Under the pieces are notes generated by a model, which was not told the DNA's origin, did not search any database, and saw nothing but the letters and a program-made list of their open reading frames with translations. The position numbers were made by a program, and so were the translations under genes. Below, in pieces: positions 31,440 to 40,542 of a stretch of 41,755 nt of DNA (within the stretch, counting starts at the first letter, position 1; each line of letters starts with the position of its first letter). The DNA is from an uncultured Prevotella sp. (GTDB lineage Bacteria; Bacteroidota; Bacteroidia; Bacteroidales; Bacteroidaceae). Where the stretch lies: NCBI GenBank assembly GCA_900543155.1, contig UQQN01000005.1, positions 1-41,755 of the forward strand, given 5' to 3'.

Positions 31440-34124
31440 TCAGAACTTAAAGCCAATATTTAAGAAGCCGTTAATGGCGTTGGCATAATAATACTTCGAG
31501 TTCTTAGAGAAGCTATAAGCCTTGGCGTTACCTGTATTGTAGTTGTCAGAACGGTTCTGTTCATAACCACCCGTTTTAAGGTTGCGGTTATTGGTGATGT
31601 TCTGAACTGAGAGGTTAATGCTCAAGCTCTTACCCTTCTTCAAACGGATGTATTTACCGATAGAGGCATCGAGCATAAAGCCACCTTTGGCTTTCTCTTG
31701 CTTTGCACTATAGGTGTCGATGATGTTACCCTGTGCATCGTAGAAGATACCACCCTTAGCATCGAGTTCTTCTTTTGTGGCATTCCAAGTGTAGTTACCA
31801 TTGACATCGATTTCAGGAATACAGCTTTTTACAGACTCAGACTTAGAGAGTCGGCGATATTCAGAGAAATCGATGTATACGCGATCGTAGTAGTTCAAGT
31901 TCGCACTGAGGAACCAACCCTTCACGTTATAGTTAAAGCCGAGGCTCACTACGCCCATGGGCGAACCACTTTCGCGCATGCCGTTGGCAAGCACAAAGAG
32001 CGGTGTAGCTTCAGCCTTGTTTGTAACAGGGTTAGTCCATGAGTTAAGCTGCTGAAGTGTAGCAGCGTTCGAACCTTCGTAAGCTATCTGCGCATCGGGG
32101 TTGTTTACATACTTAGCTTCGCCATAAGTACCAATCAACTTCACTGAGAAGTTCGAAGTGATTTGGTAGTTGAAGGCAGCTTCCACGCCATAGTGCTCAC
32201 GTTCCACATTGGTCATGGTGAGGTAAGTAAAGCGTGACTCATCGTCGTTATAGAAAGCAGTTTGCTCTACACCGTTGTTAAAGCGTGCATAGTAACCGCT
32301 CACCTTACCCGAGAAGTTGCCAAAACGGAAAGTATAAGAGAGGTCTGCGTGGTAGATATCCTCGTTGGTCAAATTGTTTACAAAGTCGTTCTGCATACGC
32401 GGAGCAACGAATGAGTTACGAGCCAAGGGCGCATTGCTTTCAGCACCAATGTTAAGTGCCAACGTGTGTGCACCATTAGGACGATAGCTCAAGCCCATAC
32501 GTCCACCACCGCCAAGGAACTTAGCCGTGCCGCTCTTGCCAAATGAGTTATTGGCAGCACGACCATTCTTCATCAAACCTTCGCGTTGCATAGTCGTACC
32601 CTCAGCAAAGCCCTGGGCATTATATTGCCAATGACCACCATTATACTGATAAAGGGCGTATGCACGTGCCTTGTTTACCAAGATGTTATAGTTGTAGCCA
32701 AACTTGTCGTCTACATTTATCTTGCGGTTAGGATTGTTCAAGTCATTTTGTGCCTCCTGGCTGTTACGACCATACTCGTTGGCAGCAAACTTGTCGTAGT
32801 CGGTGAATGATGTACCACCAAGCATATCGGCAAGTGTTTTGTAGTGCATACCCTTGGTGTAGTTGTATTGCAAACCGAGTGCATACTTGTTATGCTTGTT
32901 CACCTCGTGGTTGAAGATGGTGTTAAACGTTGCAACCATTTGGTCGTTGTGTCGACGTTCTTGGTAGTAAAGCGTTTCATCGCCTTGTGCAGCAGCCGAG
33001 CGGTTAACGGCATACATGCGATCCCAATCTACCTGACGGTTGGCTTTGCTTGATGTCCAATGGTCATAAAGCTTATTCCAACCTTCGAGAGCCCAAGCAC
33101 CTTCGGGGCTATTCAAGAAGGTAGGATTGTTCATGTCGCTGTCATACACGTTGAAGATAGAACTAGGCAAGTTCTTGTAATAGTCAGGGCGTGGGTCGTA
33201 GGCATTGCCATTCCAACCCAATGCGGTTGAGCTATACATAGAATACTTAAAGCCTGCAGCAGTAGTCAATTTCTTCTTATCGTTCACCTTCCAATCCCAA
33301 GTAAGGATGGCAGTAGGTTCAAAGTCATTAACTACGCGAGAGTTACGTTTTTCGCCATTTTGGTAACCCCAGTTTGGGTTGTAATAGTGCGAGTTGGCAA
33401 GCCAATATGCCTCTTCGGTCGAAGCACCCTGTTGTCCACGTTCAGTGGGTGAACCAAAGGTTACGAGTGAAAGTGCATGGTTGCTACCAAAACGCTTTTC
33501 AGCCGAAAGGAAGTAAGAGAGTGAGTTATAGAATGTACCTTCAATTACACCCTCGTTTGCCCAACGATAGCCCACTAAACCAGCAAAAGCCCATCCAGAG
33601 GGCAACAAGCCAGTAGCATGTGTAAACATACCGCGAGCCACATAGTTGCGGTTACAACCAGAAAGGGTAAGTTTGTTGCCTGCAGCAAACTGACTAGCAC
33701 GTGCGTTTACACTTGTGGCACCACCGATGCCAGCTACACCAAAGCGGTTGAAGTCATATGCATTTACGCCTTCTTGGTTACGTGTAGCATCGTTCATACC
33801 ACCAATCATGCTGTAGCCAAAACGACCAAGTTCAAGGTCGTTGAGCTGCAACCCATTGATGTAATAGTTGTTATACATGTTGTCGTAACCGCGTACACGG
33901 AAGCGCATGGGGCTAAACAAATAGCCAACTTCCGAGTTATAAGGGTCACTTTTGGCACCAACGATAGTAGAAACCGCTTGCGAGGCATCATTATCGTCAT
34001 CGAGCTGCGACTCGGTAAAAGTGAAGTCCGAGTTGTCAAGGCTCAAGCTGTCGGCAGGAGCTTGTGCCCAAGCACCCGTAGCCATGAGCAAGGCAGCTGC
34101 TGTAAGTTTTACACCTTTTGTCAT
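31440..34124 (-). CDS. TonB-dependent outer membrane receptor
   Basis: An 894-residue receptor; start at 34124 chosen for its signal peptide (ends GAWAQ). Residues about 75-110 resemble the plug (RFRVRGYDNMYNNYYINGLQLNDLE) and the rest is a 22-strand-type barrel, ending in the usual aromatic C-terminus (NIGFKF). It lacks the N-terminal carboxypeptidase-regulatory-like domain of SusC proteins, and no SusD gene is nearby. A promoter precedes it at 34223-34230. Genes downstream are a DUF5689 lipoprotein, a binding lipoprotein and a nuclease, so it may import nucleic-acid breakdown products, phosphate or a metal. Confidence 0.88.
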   Translation of the reverse strand: MTKGVKLTAAALLMATGAWAQAPADSLSLDNSDFTFTESQLDDDNDASQAVSTIVGAKSDPYNSEVGYLFSPMRFRVRGYDNMYNNYYINGLQLNDLELGRFGYSMIGGMNDATRNQEGVNAYDFNRFGVAGIGGATSVNARASQFAAGNKLTLSGCNRNYVARGMFTHATGLLPSGWAFAGLVGYRWANEGVIEGTFYNSLSYFLSAEKRFGSNHALSLVTFGSPTERGQQGASTEEAYWLANSHYYNPNWGYQNGEKRNSRVVNDFEPTAILTWDWKVNDKKKLTTAAGFKYSMYSSTALGWNGNAYDPRPDYYKNLPSSIFNVYDSDMNNPTFLNSPEGAWALEGWNKLYDHWTSSKANRQVDWDRMYAVNRSAAAQGDETLYYQERRHNDQMVATFNTIFNHEVNKHNKYALGLQYNYTKGMHYKTLADMLGGTSFTDYDKFAANEYGRNSQEAQNDLNNPNRKINVDDKFGYNYNILVNKARAYALYQYNGGHWQYNAQGFAEGTTMQREGLMKNGRAANNSFGKSGTAKFLGGGGRMGLSYRPNGAHTLALNIGAESNAPLARNSFVAPRMQNDFVNNLTNEDIYHADLSYTFRFGNFSGKVSGYYARFNNGVEQTAFYNDDESRFTYLTMTNVEREHYGVEAAFNYQITSNFSVKLIGTYGEAKYVNNPDAQIAYEGSNAATLQQLNSWTNPVTNKAEATPLFVLANGMRESGSPMGVVSLGFNYNVKGWFLSANLNYYDRVYIDFSEYRRLSKSESVKSCIPEIDVNGNYTWNATKEELDAKGGIFYDAQGNIIDTYSAKQEKAKGGFMLDASIGKYIRLKKGKSLSINLSVQNITNNRNLKTGGYEQNRSDNYNTGNAKAYSFSKNSKYYYANAINGFLNIGFKF

Positions 34125-34222
34125 GTAGTTAATTGGTTTGAAACGAGTTTTATCCTTTGCCGATTTATAGTCATAAAAGGTGCAAAGGTTCAAAACTCTT
34201 GTGTTTTCTTATTATTTCGCTG

Positions 34223-34230
34223 CAAAGGTA
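34223..34230 (-). promoter_or_regulatory. -7 element for the TonB receptor operon
   Basis: Minus-strand TACCTTTG matches TAnnTTTG and lies 98 bp upstream of the receptor start codon; a TTTG lies 25 bp farther upstream, a little beyond the usual spacing. Confidence 0.5.
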
Positions 34231-34348
34231 TATAAAAAAATAAAGGTTTGTTTTACAAAACTATGAATTTTGCATACTCGACTGTGTTTTTATTGGGTAA
34301 TGTCGTTTTTTTTTTTGAAATTTGCACGCAAATCAATCCAAACACATT

Positions 34349-35485
34349 ATGCGAAAATCAATTCTATCGTTTGCGCTGTTTATTTTGGCGCTTACTACGC
34401 TCACCTCGTTCACTACTCGCAACGAGGCAGCGCAGCAAAAACGCTATGCTTTGTATGGTGTAGCTTTTTACAATCTCGAAAACCTTTTCGACACCTTGCA
34501 TGACGTAGGTAAAAATGATTATGAGTTCTTGCCCAATGGTACCATGAAGTGGGGCAAAATGAAGTATGAAGCCAAATTGCACAACATGAGTCGTGTGTTG
34601 AGCGAACTTTGTACTGACAAGTTGCCGATGGGTGCAGCCGTGATTGGTGTTTCAGAAATTGAAAACAGCAATGTGCTCGTCGATTTGCTTAAACAACCTA
34701 GTCTTGCCAAGCGTGGCTACAAATATGTGAATGTGCCCAGTTACGATCGTCGTGGTGTAGAGTGTGGATTTTTCTATAATCCTCGTTTCTTCAACATGGA
34801 ACGTTATTTCTGCGTAGAATATAACTACGGTCCATCAGGTAATATTGACGACCCTATGGTTGGTTTTAAGGTAGACAATAATGGTAAGGTGCAAGCCATT
34901 GAAGGTTTGCAAGGCGACACCACCCACATCACTCGTGGCTTCCTTGTAATGGAAGGAAAATTGGCAGGCGAAAAGATGTTCTTCATTGTGAATCACTGGC
35001 CCTCGCGTGCAGCAGGCGACGAAGTACGTCAGCGTGCAGGTTGGCAAGTGCGTCAATTAAAAGATGCTCTCATGAAGAGCGAACCAGGTGCAAAGGTAAT
35101 CATTATGGGTGATATGAACGACGATCCCGGAAATAAGAGCATGACCGTGCAGCTTGGTTGCAAGAGCGAGATTAAGGATGTGAAGGGTGCCGAGGACATG
35201 TACAACCCTTGGTACAATACCCTTTATAAGGTAGGACAGGGTACTTTGCTCTACAATGGCAAGTGGAACCTCTTCGACCAAATTGTGATGAGTGGTAACC
35301 TTGTGGGCAAAGACCGTTCAACCCTTAAGTATTATCAGCACGCTATCTTTATGCGCGACTACCTCTTCCAGCAAGATGGTAAGTATAAGGGAAGTCCCCT
35401 TCGTACACATGCGGGTGGCGTATGGCTTAATGGATATTCCGATCACCTTCCTACACAAATTTACTTGGTGAAGGAGATGAAGTAA
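34349..35485 (+). CDS. Endonuclease/exonuclease/phosphatase family exported protein
   Basis: A 378-residue exported member of the EEP (DNase I-like) superfamily. The start at 34349 begins a signal-like hydrophobic stretch. Typical motifs: YNLENLFDT at the N-terminal strand, GVSEIENSNVL with the metal-binding glutamate, NHWPSR, IMGDMNDDPG and SDHLPTQ with the C-terminal Asp-His pair. Members cut nucleic acids or phosphoesters; the substrate here is not determined. It is divergent from the TonB receptor operon, and exported together with the non-specific nuclease at 28031-28996 it suggests use of extracellular nucleic acids or phosphate. Confidence 0.9.
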   Translation: MRKSILSFALFILALTTLTSFTTRNEAAQQKRYALYGVAFYNLENLFDTLHDVGKNDYEFLPNGTMKWGKMKYEAKLHNMSRVLSELCTDKLPMGAAVIGVSEIENSNVLVDLLKQPSLAKRGYKYVNVPSYDRRGVECGFFYNPRFFNMERYFCVEYNYGPSGNIDDPMVGFKVDNNGKVQAIEGLQGDTTHITRGFLVMEGKLAGEKMFFIVNHWPSRAAGDEVRQRAGWQVRQLKDALMKSEPGAKVIIMGDMNDDPGNKSMTVQLGCKSEIKDVKGAEDMYNPWYNTLYKVGQGTLLYNGKWNLFDQIVMSGNLVGKDRSTLKYYQHAIFMRDYLFQQDGKYKGSPLRTHAGGVWLNGYSDHLPTQIYLVKEMK

Positions 35486-35523
35486 ACTCCTTTGCTAAAG
35501 TTCCTAATTGGGACTTTTCAAAT

Positions 35524-35567
35524 AATATTTGGCGCACGTTTTCATTAGAAGGCTTGCGCCAAATATT
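35524..35567 (+). terminator. Terminator of the EEP gene
   Basis: A 13-bp perfect inverted repeat (35524-35536 with 35555-35567) with 18-nt loop, followed by more T. It lies about 40 bp after the stop codon. Confidence 0.85.
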
Positions 35568-35657
35568 TTTTGTTTTGGGGACACTTTATACAGGGTAAGA
35601 ATAGCGTGATGGGTATAACTTTTTTATGTAGACTAAATTTTGACAATATAAGTTTTT

Positions 35658-35701
35658 TGTGGCTTCGGTATGATATCGGAATGGTATCGGAATTTCTTCG
35701 G
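35658..35701 (-). repeat. 11-bp-period repeat, four units
   Basis: On the minus strand: CCGAAGAAATT, CCGATACCATT, CCGATATCATA, CCGAAGCCACA. The first 39 bp match 18432-18470 at 35 of 39 positions and belong to the same family as the array at 3264-3471. Confidence 0.85.
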
Positions 35702-35769
35702 ACTATTTATATTCAGATTTTGTGATGCTTTTTAGGAAAAATTCTTGTAAATTTTAGATGACATAAATG

Positions 35770-35841
35770 TACAAAAAATAGTAACAGATAATAGACTCGT
35801 ACAAAAATATGCGTGGCTATTACTTGTTACTATTTTTTGTA
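35770..35841 (-). terminator. Terminator after punA
   Basis: A 17-bp perfect inverted repeat (35770-35786 with 35825-35841) that extends to 25 bp with two mismatches, ending in T-runs on both strands. It is 18 bp beyond the punA stop. Confidence 0.8.
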
Positions 35842-35858
35842 ATTTTATAGCATGAAAA

Positions 35859-36671
35859 TTAGTCAATTCTTCGTACCATTTCGCGGAAGATTTCAGCCAT
35901 TAAGGGTTGAACGGCATTGGCAGCCTTCTGCACTTCTTCGTGGCTAACTTCTACAACCTGTCCTTCAACACCTAAGTCGGTGATGATGCTGATGCCAAAG
36001 CAGCGTATGCCACAATGACGTGCAACAATCACTTCAGGCACAGTAGACATGCCCACCGCATCGGCTCCTAAGATGTGGTACATCTTGTATTCTGCGGGAG
36101 TTTCGAAGGTGGGGCCTTGTGTGGCAAGATATACACCTTCGACAGTGCGTATGCCTTTTTCTTTGGCTATGGCGCGTGCCATGTCAAGATATTCATGGCT
36201 ATAGGCTTCGTGCATATCAGGGAAACGCGGACCTGTGGGGAAATTAGGACCATGCAGAGGGTGTTCGGGCATGAAGTTGATGTGGTCGGTGATGAGCATA
36301 AGGTCACCAATTTTGAAATTGGGATTCATACCGCCTGCAGCATTGCTCACAAAGAGATTCTTGATGCCCATTTCGTACATTACGCGTACGGGAAAGGTTA
36401 CTTGCTTCATGCTGTAGCCTTCGTAAAAGTGGAAACGGCCTTGAAGTGCCATGACATCTTTTCCACCTAAACGTCCAAAAATAAGTTTACCGCTATGACC
36501 TTCAACGGTACTTATGGGGAAATTGGGAATGTCTTGATAGGGAAATTCGTCTATGATGTCTATCTCTTCTGCCAAGTGTCCGAGACCTGTGCCCAATACG
36601 ATGGCCGTGTGGGGGCGCATTTGCGTGTGTTCTTTAATCCACGCTGCGGTTTCTTTGATTTGTTCTAACAT
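35859..36671 (-). CDS. punA: Purine nucleoside phosphorylase
   Basis: A 270-residue trimeric-type (class I) PNP that splits purine nucleosides into base and ribose-1-phosphate. Motifs: VLGTGLGHLAEE at the phosphate-binding loop, GRFHFYEGYS, VSNAAGGMN, and ATQGPTFETPAE with GADAVGMSTVPE near the nucleoside site. The start codon lies inside the 3' end of lpxK (38-nt overlap in another frame). It is the last gene of an lpxK-led run and ends at a strong terminator. Confidence 0.95.
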   Translation of the reverse strand: MLEQIKETAAWIKEHTQMRPHTAIVLGTGLGHLAEEIDIIDEFPYQDIPNFPISTVEGHSGKLIFGRLGGKDVMALQGRFHFYEGYSMKQVTFPVRVMYEMGIKNLFVSNAAGGMNPNFKIGDLMLITDHINFMPEHPLHGPNFPTGPRFPDMHEAYSHEYLDMARAIAKEKGIRTVEGVYLATQGPTFETPAEYKMYHILGADAVGMSTVPEVIVARHCGIRCFGISIITDLGVEGQVVEVSHEEVQKAANAVQPLMAEIFREMVRRID

Positions 36672-37743
36672 AATGTAAGATGGTTTGGTTGAACGTATTT
36701 TTATCGTTGTTGTTTGCAGCCGATATGTTTACGGTTATGGGCTGCACATAAATGTTTTCGTTGAGTGAAGGAGGCAATAATTGTTGAATGGCAATGAGTC
36801 GCTCCTGATCTTTTTGGGTGGTTATAGCCATGGTGCAAGCATGTGTTTCCCACAACAGACTGATACGTTGGGCATCGGCTGCATTAAAGTCGTGATGATC
36901 ACGGAACTCAGCCAACACAACTTCGGCTCCTTGAGTACGCAAATGTGCCACTAAAGGTTGTGGATTGGCAATAGCTGCTATAAGCAAAACCTTAGGGCGA
37001 TTTTCTAATAAGTTAAAGTACGTCGTGGTGGTTTTTGTTTGAGGGGATGTTGCCGTGATTAAAGGCTGCAAGGGAGCATAGGCTATTTCGCTGTAAAAGA
37101 GTTGTTGGTGTGGGGCAACTTTTAGGGTAGGGCGGTTGTCGCCATCACATTTAGTAACAATCACTGCTTGTGCCCTTTGAGCAGCCTTTGCGGGTTCGCG
37201 TAGTCGTCCCCATGGCAACAAGTGGTCGTGCGTGTAGAGGCAATGAGAGTCAGTGAGTAAGAGGTTGAACCCTGCCTTTACGTAGCGATGTTGATAGGCA
37301 TCATCGAGCACGATAACGTCTATTTCGGGGCAATCTCTTAAAAGACATTGTATGCCAATGACGCGTTTTTCTGCTACTGCAACAGTGGCAAATGGACAGT
37401 TATGAAGCACTTGATGGGGTTCATCGCCCATCTCGCGTGCCGTGGTTTGTGCATTTGCCAATAGATAGCCCTTTGTTTTACGTCCATAACCACGCGACAA
37501 CATGGCGACTCTGTAGCCTTGGGCATGAAGCATTTTAAGCAAATACTCTACGTGGGGAGTCTTGCCTGTTCCGCCTACGGCTAAATTGCCTACGCAAATC
37601 ACGGGTATATTGAACGAAGTTTGCTTATATATGCCACAAGCAAAGAGCATAGACCGTATGCTCACCACCAGCCCCCATAATAGTGAAAGGGGCATGGTGA
37701 TGAGAACGGATATGTGTTTTATGAGGGCTATAGGGAATTTCAC
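36634..37743 (-). CDS. lpxK: Tetraacyldisaccharide 4'-kinase (LpxK)
   Basis: A 369-residue inner-membrane-associated kinase that phosphorylates the lipid A disaccharide precursor at the 4' position, forming lipid IVA. Signature GGTGKTPH at 57-64 is the P-loop; an N-terminal hydrophobic helix (about 8-28) anchors it. The C-terminus overlaps punA by 38 nt in another frame. It lies 69 bp after sppA, past a hairpin. Confidence 0.96.
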   Translation of the reverse strand: MKFPIALIKHISVLITMPLSLLWGLVVSIRSMLFACGIYKQTSFNIPVICVGNLAVGGTGKTPHVEYLLKMLHAQGYRVAMLSRGYGRKTKGYLLANAQTTAREMGDEPHQVLHNCPFATVAVAEKRVIGIQCLLRDCPEIDVIVLDDAYQHRYVKAGFNLLLTDSHCLYTHDHLLPWGRLREPAKAAQRAQAVIVTKCDGDNRPTLKVAPHQQLFYSEIAYAPLQPLITATSPQTKTTTTYFNLLENRPKVLLIAAIANPQPLVAHLRTQGAEVVLAEFRDHHDFNAADAQRISLLWETHACTMAITTQKDQERLIAIQQLLPPSLNENIYVQPITVNISAANNNDKNTFNQTILHYVRTNQRNRSVD

Positions 37744-37774
37744 AGATTGAAATTTAGCTTCCTTTTTTTACCAT

Positions 37775-37808
37775 CAGAATCGTGTCTGACCTTGGTCAGA
37801 GGGTTCTG
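37775..37808 (-). other. Hairpin between sppA and lpxK
   Basis: A 7-bp perfect stem (37785-37791 with 37794-37800), 2-nt loop, flanked by a second pairing (37775-37779 with 37804-37808). It has no T-tract on the minus strand, so it is likely an intercistronic mRNA structure, not a terminator. Confidence 0.5.
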
Positions 37809-37812
37809 AAAC

Positions 37813-39588
37813 TTATTTTAGATTGGGCACGTAGAAAACGCGAGCCTGCATCCAGCTTTGAGCGTTTGCACCATTGAGCGAGCTAACAAAACGGAGAGGT
37901 GCATAGTATTCGCCAAGGGCTGCTTGCATTTTCTCTTCCATGTAATCGCGTTTGATGGTAGCTTGCATAAATTGGTCAATCCATGAAACCTTAGCAGGGT
38001 AGGGCATCACATTGTATGACTGCAGTTTGGCACGTTGTGAGGCAATTGCTATTGCATCATCGAGTGTGCCGAGTTTGTCGACCAACTTGATAGCAAGTGC
38101 TTGATTACCTGTCCACACACGACCTTGACCAATGCGGTCTACTTGTTCGGGAGTCATGTGACGACCTGCTGCTACGCGACCAATAAATTGTTTGTAACCA
38201 CGGTTCACGTATTGTTGCATGGCATTGGCTTCATCGGCATTGAAGGGACGACCCATAGCACCAAAATCAGACGACTTGTTGGTTTTAACTACATCGAAAT
38301 GTAGACCGAGTTTTTCAGTCATCAAACCGCTCATGTCGGGAATCATGCCAAAGATGCCAATACTACCTGTAAGAGTCGTGGGTTCAGCCACAATGTAGTC
38401 GGCACCGCACGACATATAATAACCACCCGATGCAGCCATGCCACTCATAGAAACCACTACGGGCTTTTTTTGTTTAAGCAGTTGCACTGCACGCCACATT
38501 TGTTCAGAGGCATAGGCACTACCACCACCCGAGTTGATGCGTAGAACCACAGCCTTTACATCGTCGTCGTTTGCAAGTTGGTCAAGGTCTTGCACCACCT
38601 TAGAACCTACAATATATTGTGCATTATCGGTTATACTGTTCGATGCCACTTGGTCCACAATGTCGCCTTGTGCATAATATACGGCAATAGTGCCATCCGC
38701 ACGCTTGCTTTCATCGAGTTTGGCGAGTTCAGCGGGCGAAATAAAGTTTACCTTATCCTGTTTGCTGAGCGTGCGCAATTTGGCACGAACCCCGTCAGCG
38801 TAAGCCAAAGAGTCTGCTAAATGATTCGTTACGTATTGTTGAGGCTCAGCAAAAGTGGTATAGTTGTCGGCATAGGCATTGAGGCTATCGATGCTGATTT
38901 TGCGTGAGGCGGCAACATCGTTGCACACGTTTTTCCAAATATCGCCCACGAAGGCGCTTACTTGTTCGCGGTTGGCATCACTCATACCCGTGAGAATAAA
39001 GGGTTCAACTGCACTTTTGTAGGTACCCACCTTGAATACCTGCATTTTAACACCAACTTTTTTGAGCAAGTCCGTGAAGAAAATGGGTTGTGAGGCAATG
39101 CCGTGCCAAGCTATCATGCCGCTTGGGTTAATGAGCAGTTTGTCGGCTACAGAAGCTACGTAATAGGCACCTTGCTCGTAGTTATCGCCATAAGCAAGAA
39201 TGAACTTTTTGCTTTGTTTAAAGTCGAGCAATGCACGGCGCAGTTCTTGTGCAGTGGCATAGTCGGCAGACATGGCGCCACCTTCAAGATAGATGCCGCT
39301 GATGTCTTTATTGGTCTTTGCCACTTTGATGGCTTTAAGAATGTCGTCGAGACCTTGTGTTTTTGCCACATTACTATTAAGAAGATCGGCAAAAGGATTG
39401 TCCACCGCGCGTTCATTGATGCTTCCATTGAGCGAGATGCGCAATACGGTACCTTCTTTTAATGAGGGTTTAGCGCTATCGGCGGCTATCATAACGCCCA
39501 TCATGATGATGCCGAAAAAGCTGATTACGGCACCGACACAAAGTATGCCCACAATGGTGGCCAATACGTACTTAAAGAACTGTTTCAT
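37813..39588 (-). CDS. sppA: Signal peptide peptidase SppA, 67K type
   Basis: A 591-residue serine peptidase with an N-terminal membrane anchor (about 7-36), degrading cleaved signal peptides in the inner membrane. The tandem S49 architecture of the long form is present. The catalytic Lys is K191 in GTYKSAVEPF and the Ser is S387 in MAASGGYYMSCGAD; this Lys/Ser split over two domains is characteristic. It is followed by a hairpin and lpxK; it starts 77 bp after the xth gene. Confidence 0.95.
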   Translation of the reverse strand: MKQFFKYVLATIVGILCVGAVISFFGIIMMGVMIAADSAKPSLKEGTVLRISLNGSINERAVDNPFADLLNSNVAKTQGLDDILKAIKVAKTNKDISGIYLEGGAMSADYATAQELRRALLDFKQSKKFILAYGDNYEQGAYYVASVADKLLINPSGMIAWHGIASQPIFFTDLLKKVGVKMQVFKVGTYKSAVEPFILTGMSDANREQVSAFVGDIWKNVCNDVAASRKISIDSLNAYADNYTTFAEPQQYVTNHLADSLAYADGVRAKLRTLSKQDKVNFISPAELAKLDESKRADGTIAVYYAQGDIVDQVASNSITDNAQYIVGSKVVQDLDQLANDDDVKAVVLRINSGGGSAYASEQMWRAVQLLKQKKPVVVSMSGMAASGGYYMSCGADYIVAEPTTLTGSIGIFGMIPDMSGLMTEKLGLHFDVVKTNKSSDFGAMGRPFNADEANAMQQYVNRGYKQFIGRVAAGRHMTPEQVDRIGQGRVWTGNQALAIKLVDKLGTLDDAIAIASQRAKLQSYNVMPYPAKVSWIDQFMQATIKRDYMEEKMQAALGEYYAPLRFVSSLNGANAQSWMQARVFYVPNLK

Positions 39589-39665
39589 CTGTTTATGTGT
39601 TTAAATGTTGTTGCAAATAAAGAAGTTTTATGTTTGACGTAGAAACGACTCTAAATGCTACATTT

Positions 39666-40427
39666 TTATTTTTCAAAATCGATGTCAACCTCCACAGGAC
39701 AATGGTCCGAACCAAAGATTTCGGTATGAATTCTGGCGTCGGTTAAATTATTTTGTAAACGATTCGATGTTAAGAAATAGTCAATGCGCCAACCTGCATT
39801 TTTCTCGCGAGCACGGAAACGGTATGACCACCATGAATAGATGCCCTCGAGTGTGGGATTGAAAAAGCGGAAGGTATCAGTAAATCCCTCTGCAAGTAAT
39901 TCGCTGAACTTGTTTCGCTCTTCGTCTGTAAATCCAGCATTCTTGCGATTGGTTTTGGGATTCTTCAAGTCTATTTCTTGATGTGCCACATTTAAGTCTC
40001 CACAAACCACCACAGGCTTTTTCTCATCCAATTGTTTAAGGTAGTTGCGGAAGGCATCGTCCCATGTCATGCGATAGTCAAGTCTACGCAAACCATCTTG
40101 TGAATTGGGCGTATATACGGTTACCAAATAAAAATTAGGCATTTCGAGTGTAATGACACGTCCTTCGTGGTCGTGTTCGTCAATGCCTAAACCGTATGTA
40201 ACGGCTAGAGGTTCGTGCTTGCTAAAAATAGCAGTGCCCGAATATCCTTTTTTTTCTGCCGAATTCCAATACGATTTATAACCGTCGAATTCAATATCTA
40301 ATTGATGAGGCTGCATTTTGGTTTCTTGCAAACAAAAGAAATCAGCATTCAATTGGGCAAAAGCTTCTCTGAATCCTTTTCCATCGCATGCACGCAGTCC
40401 GTTAACATTCCAAGAGATAAATTTCAT
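39666..40427 (-). CDS. xth: Exodeoxyribonuclease III (AP endonuclease)
   Basis: A 253-residue EEP-family DNA repair enzyme, cytoplasmic. Motifs: SWNVNGLRA at the start, LQETK with E35 as the metal ligand, PVVVCGDLNVAH, and GSDHCPVEVD at the C-terminus with the catalytic Asp/His. It removes 3' blocks and cuts at abasic sites. Length equals the family norm. It is divergent from the DUF1573 gene. Confidence 0.96.
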   Translation of the reverse strand: MKFISWNVNGLRACDGKGFREAFAQLNADFFCLQETKMQPHQLDIEFDGYKSYWNSAEKKGYSGTAIFSKHEPLAVTYGLGIDEHDHEGRVITLEMPNFYLVTVYTPNSQDGLRRLDYRMTWDDAFRNYLKQLDEKKPVVVCGDLNVAHQEIDLKNPKTNRKNAGFTDEERNKFSELLAEGFTDTFRFFNPTLEGIYSWWSYRFRAREKNAGWRIDYFLTSNRLQNNLTDARIHTEIFGSDHCPVEVDIDFEK

Positions 40428-40507
40428 TTAATCTAAAAAATTATGAACTATGATATGCGAAGATAGCAACTTATCTTGATACAGAACGTCATATCGCATT
40501 TTTTTCT

Positions 40508-40515
40508 TACCTTTG
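40508..40515 (+). promoter_or_regulatory. -7 element for the DUF1573 gene
   Basis: TACCTTTG followed by CACC matches TAnnTTTG and lies 27 bp upstream of the start at 40543. No good -33 box is seen. Confidence 0.55.
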
Positions 40516-40542
40516 CACCATTATTTTTATAAAGAACACCAC

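Larger units (their letters stand above)
35486..35858. other. Intergenic region between two convergent genes
   Basis: These 373 bp contain the terminators of both flanking genes and one copy of the 11-bp-period repeat. No coding region is seen. Confidence 0.75.
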
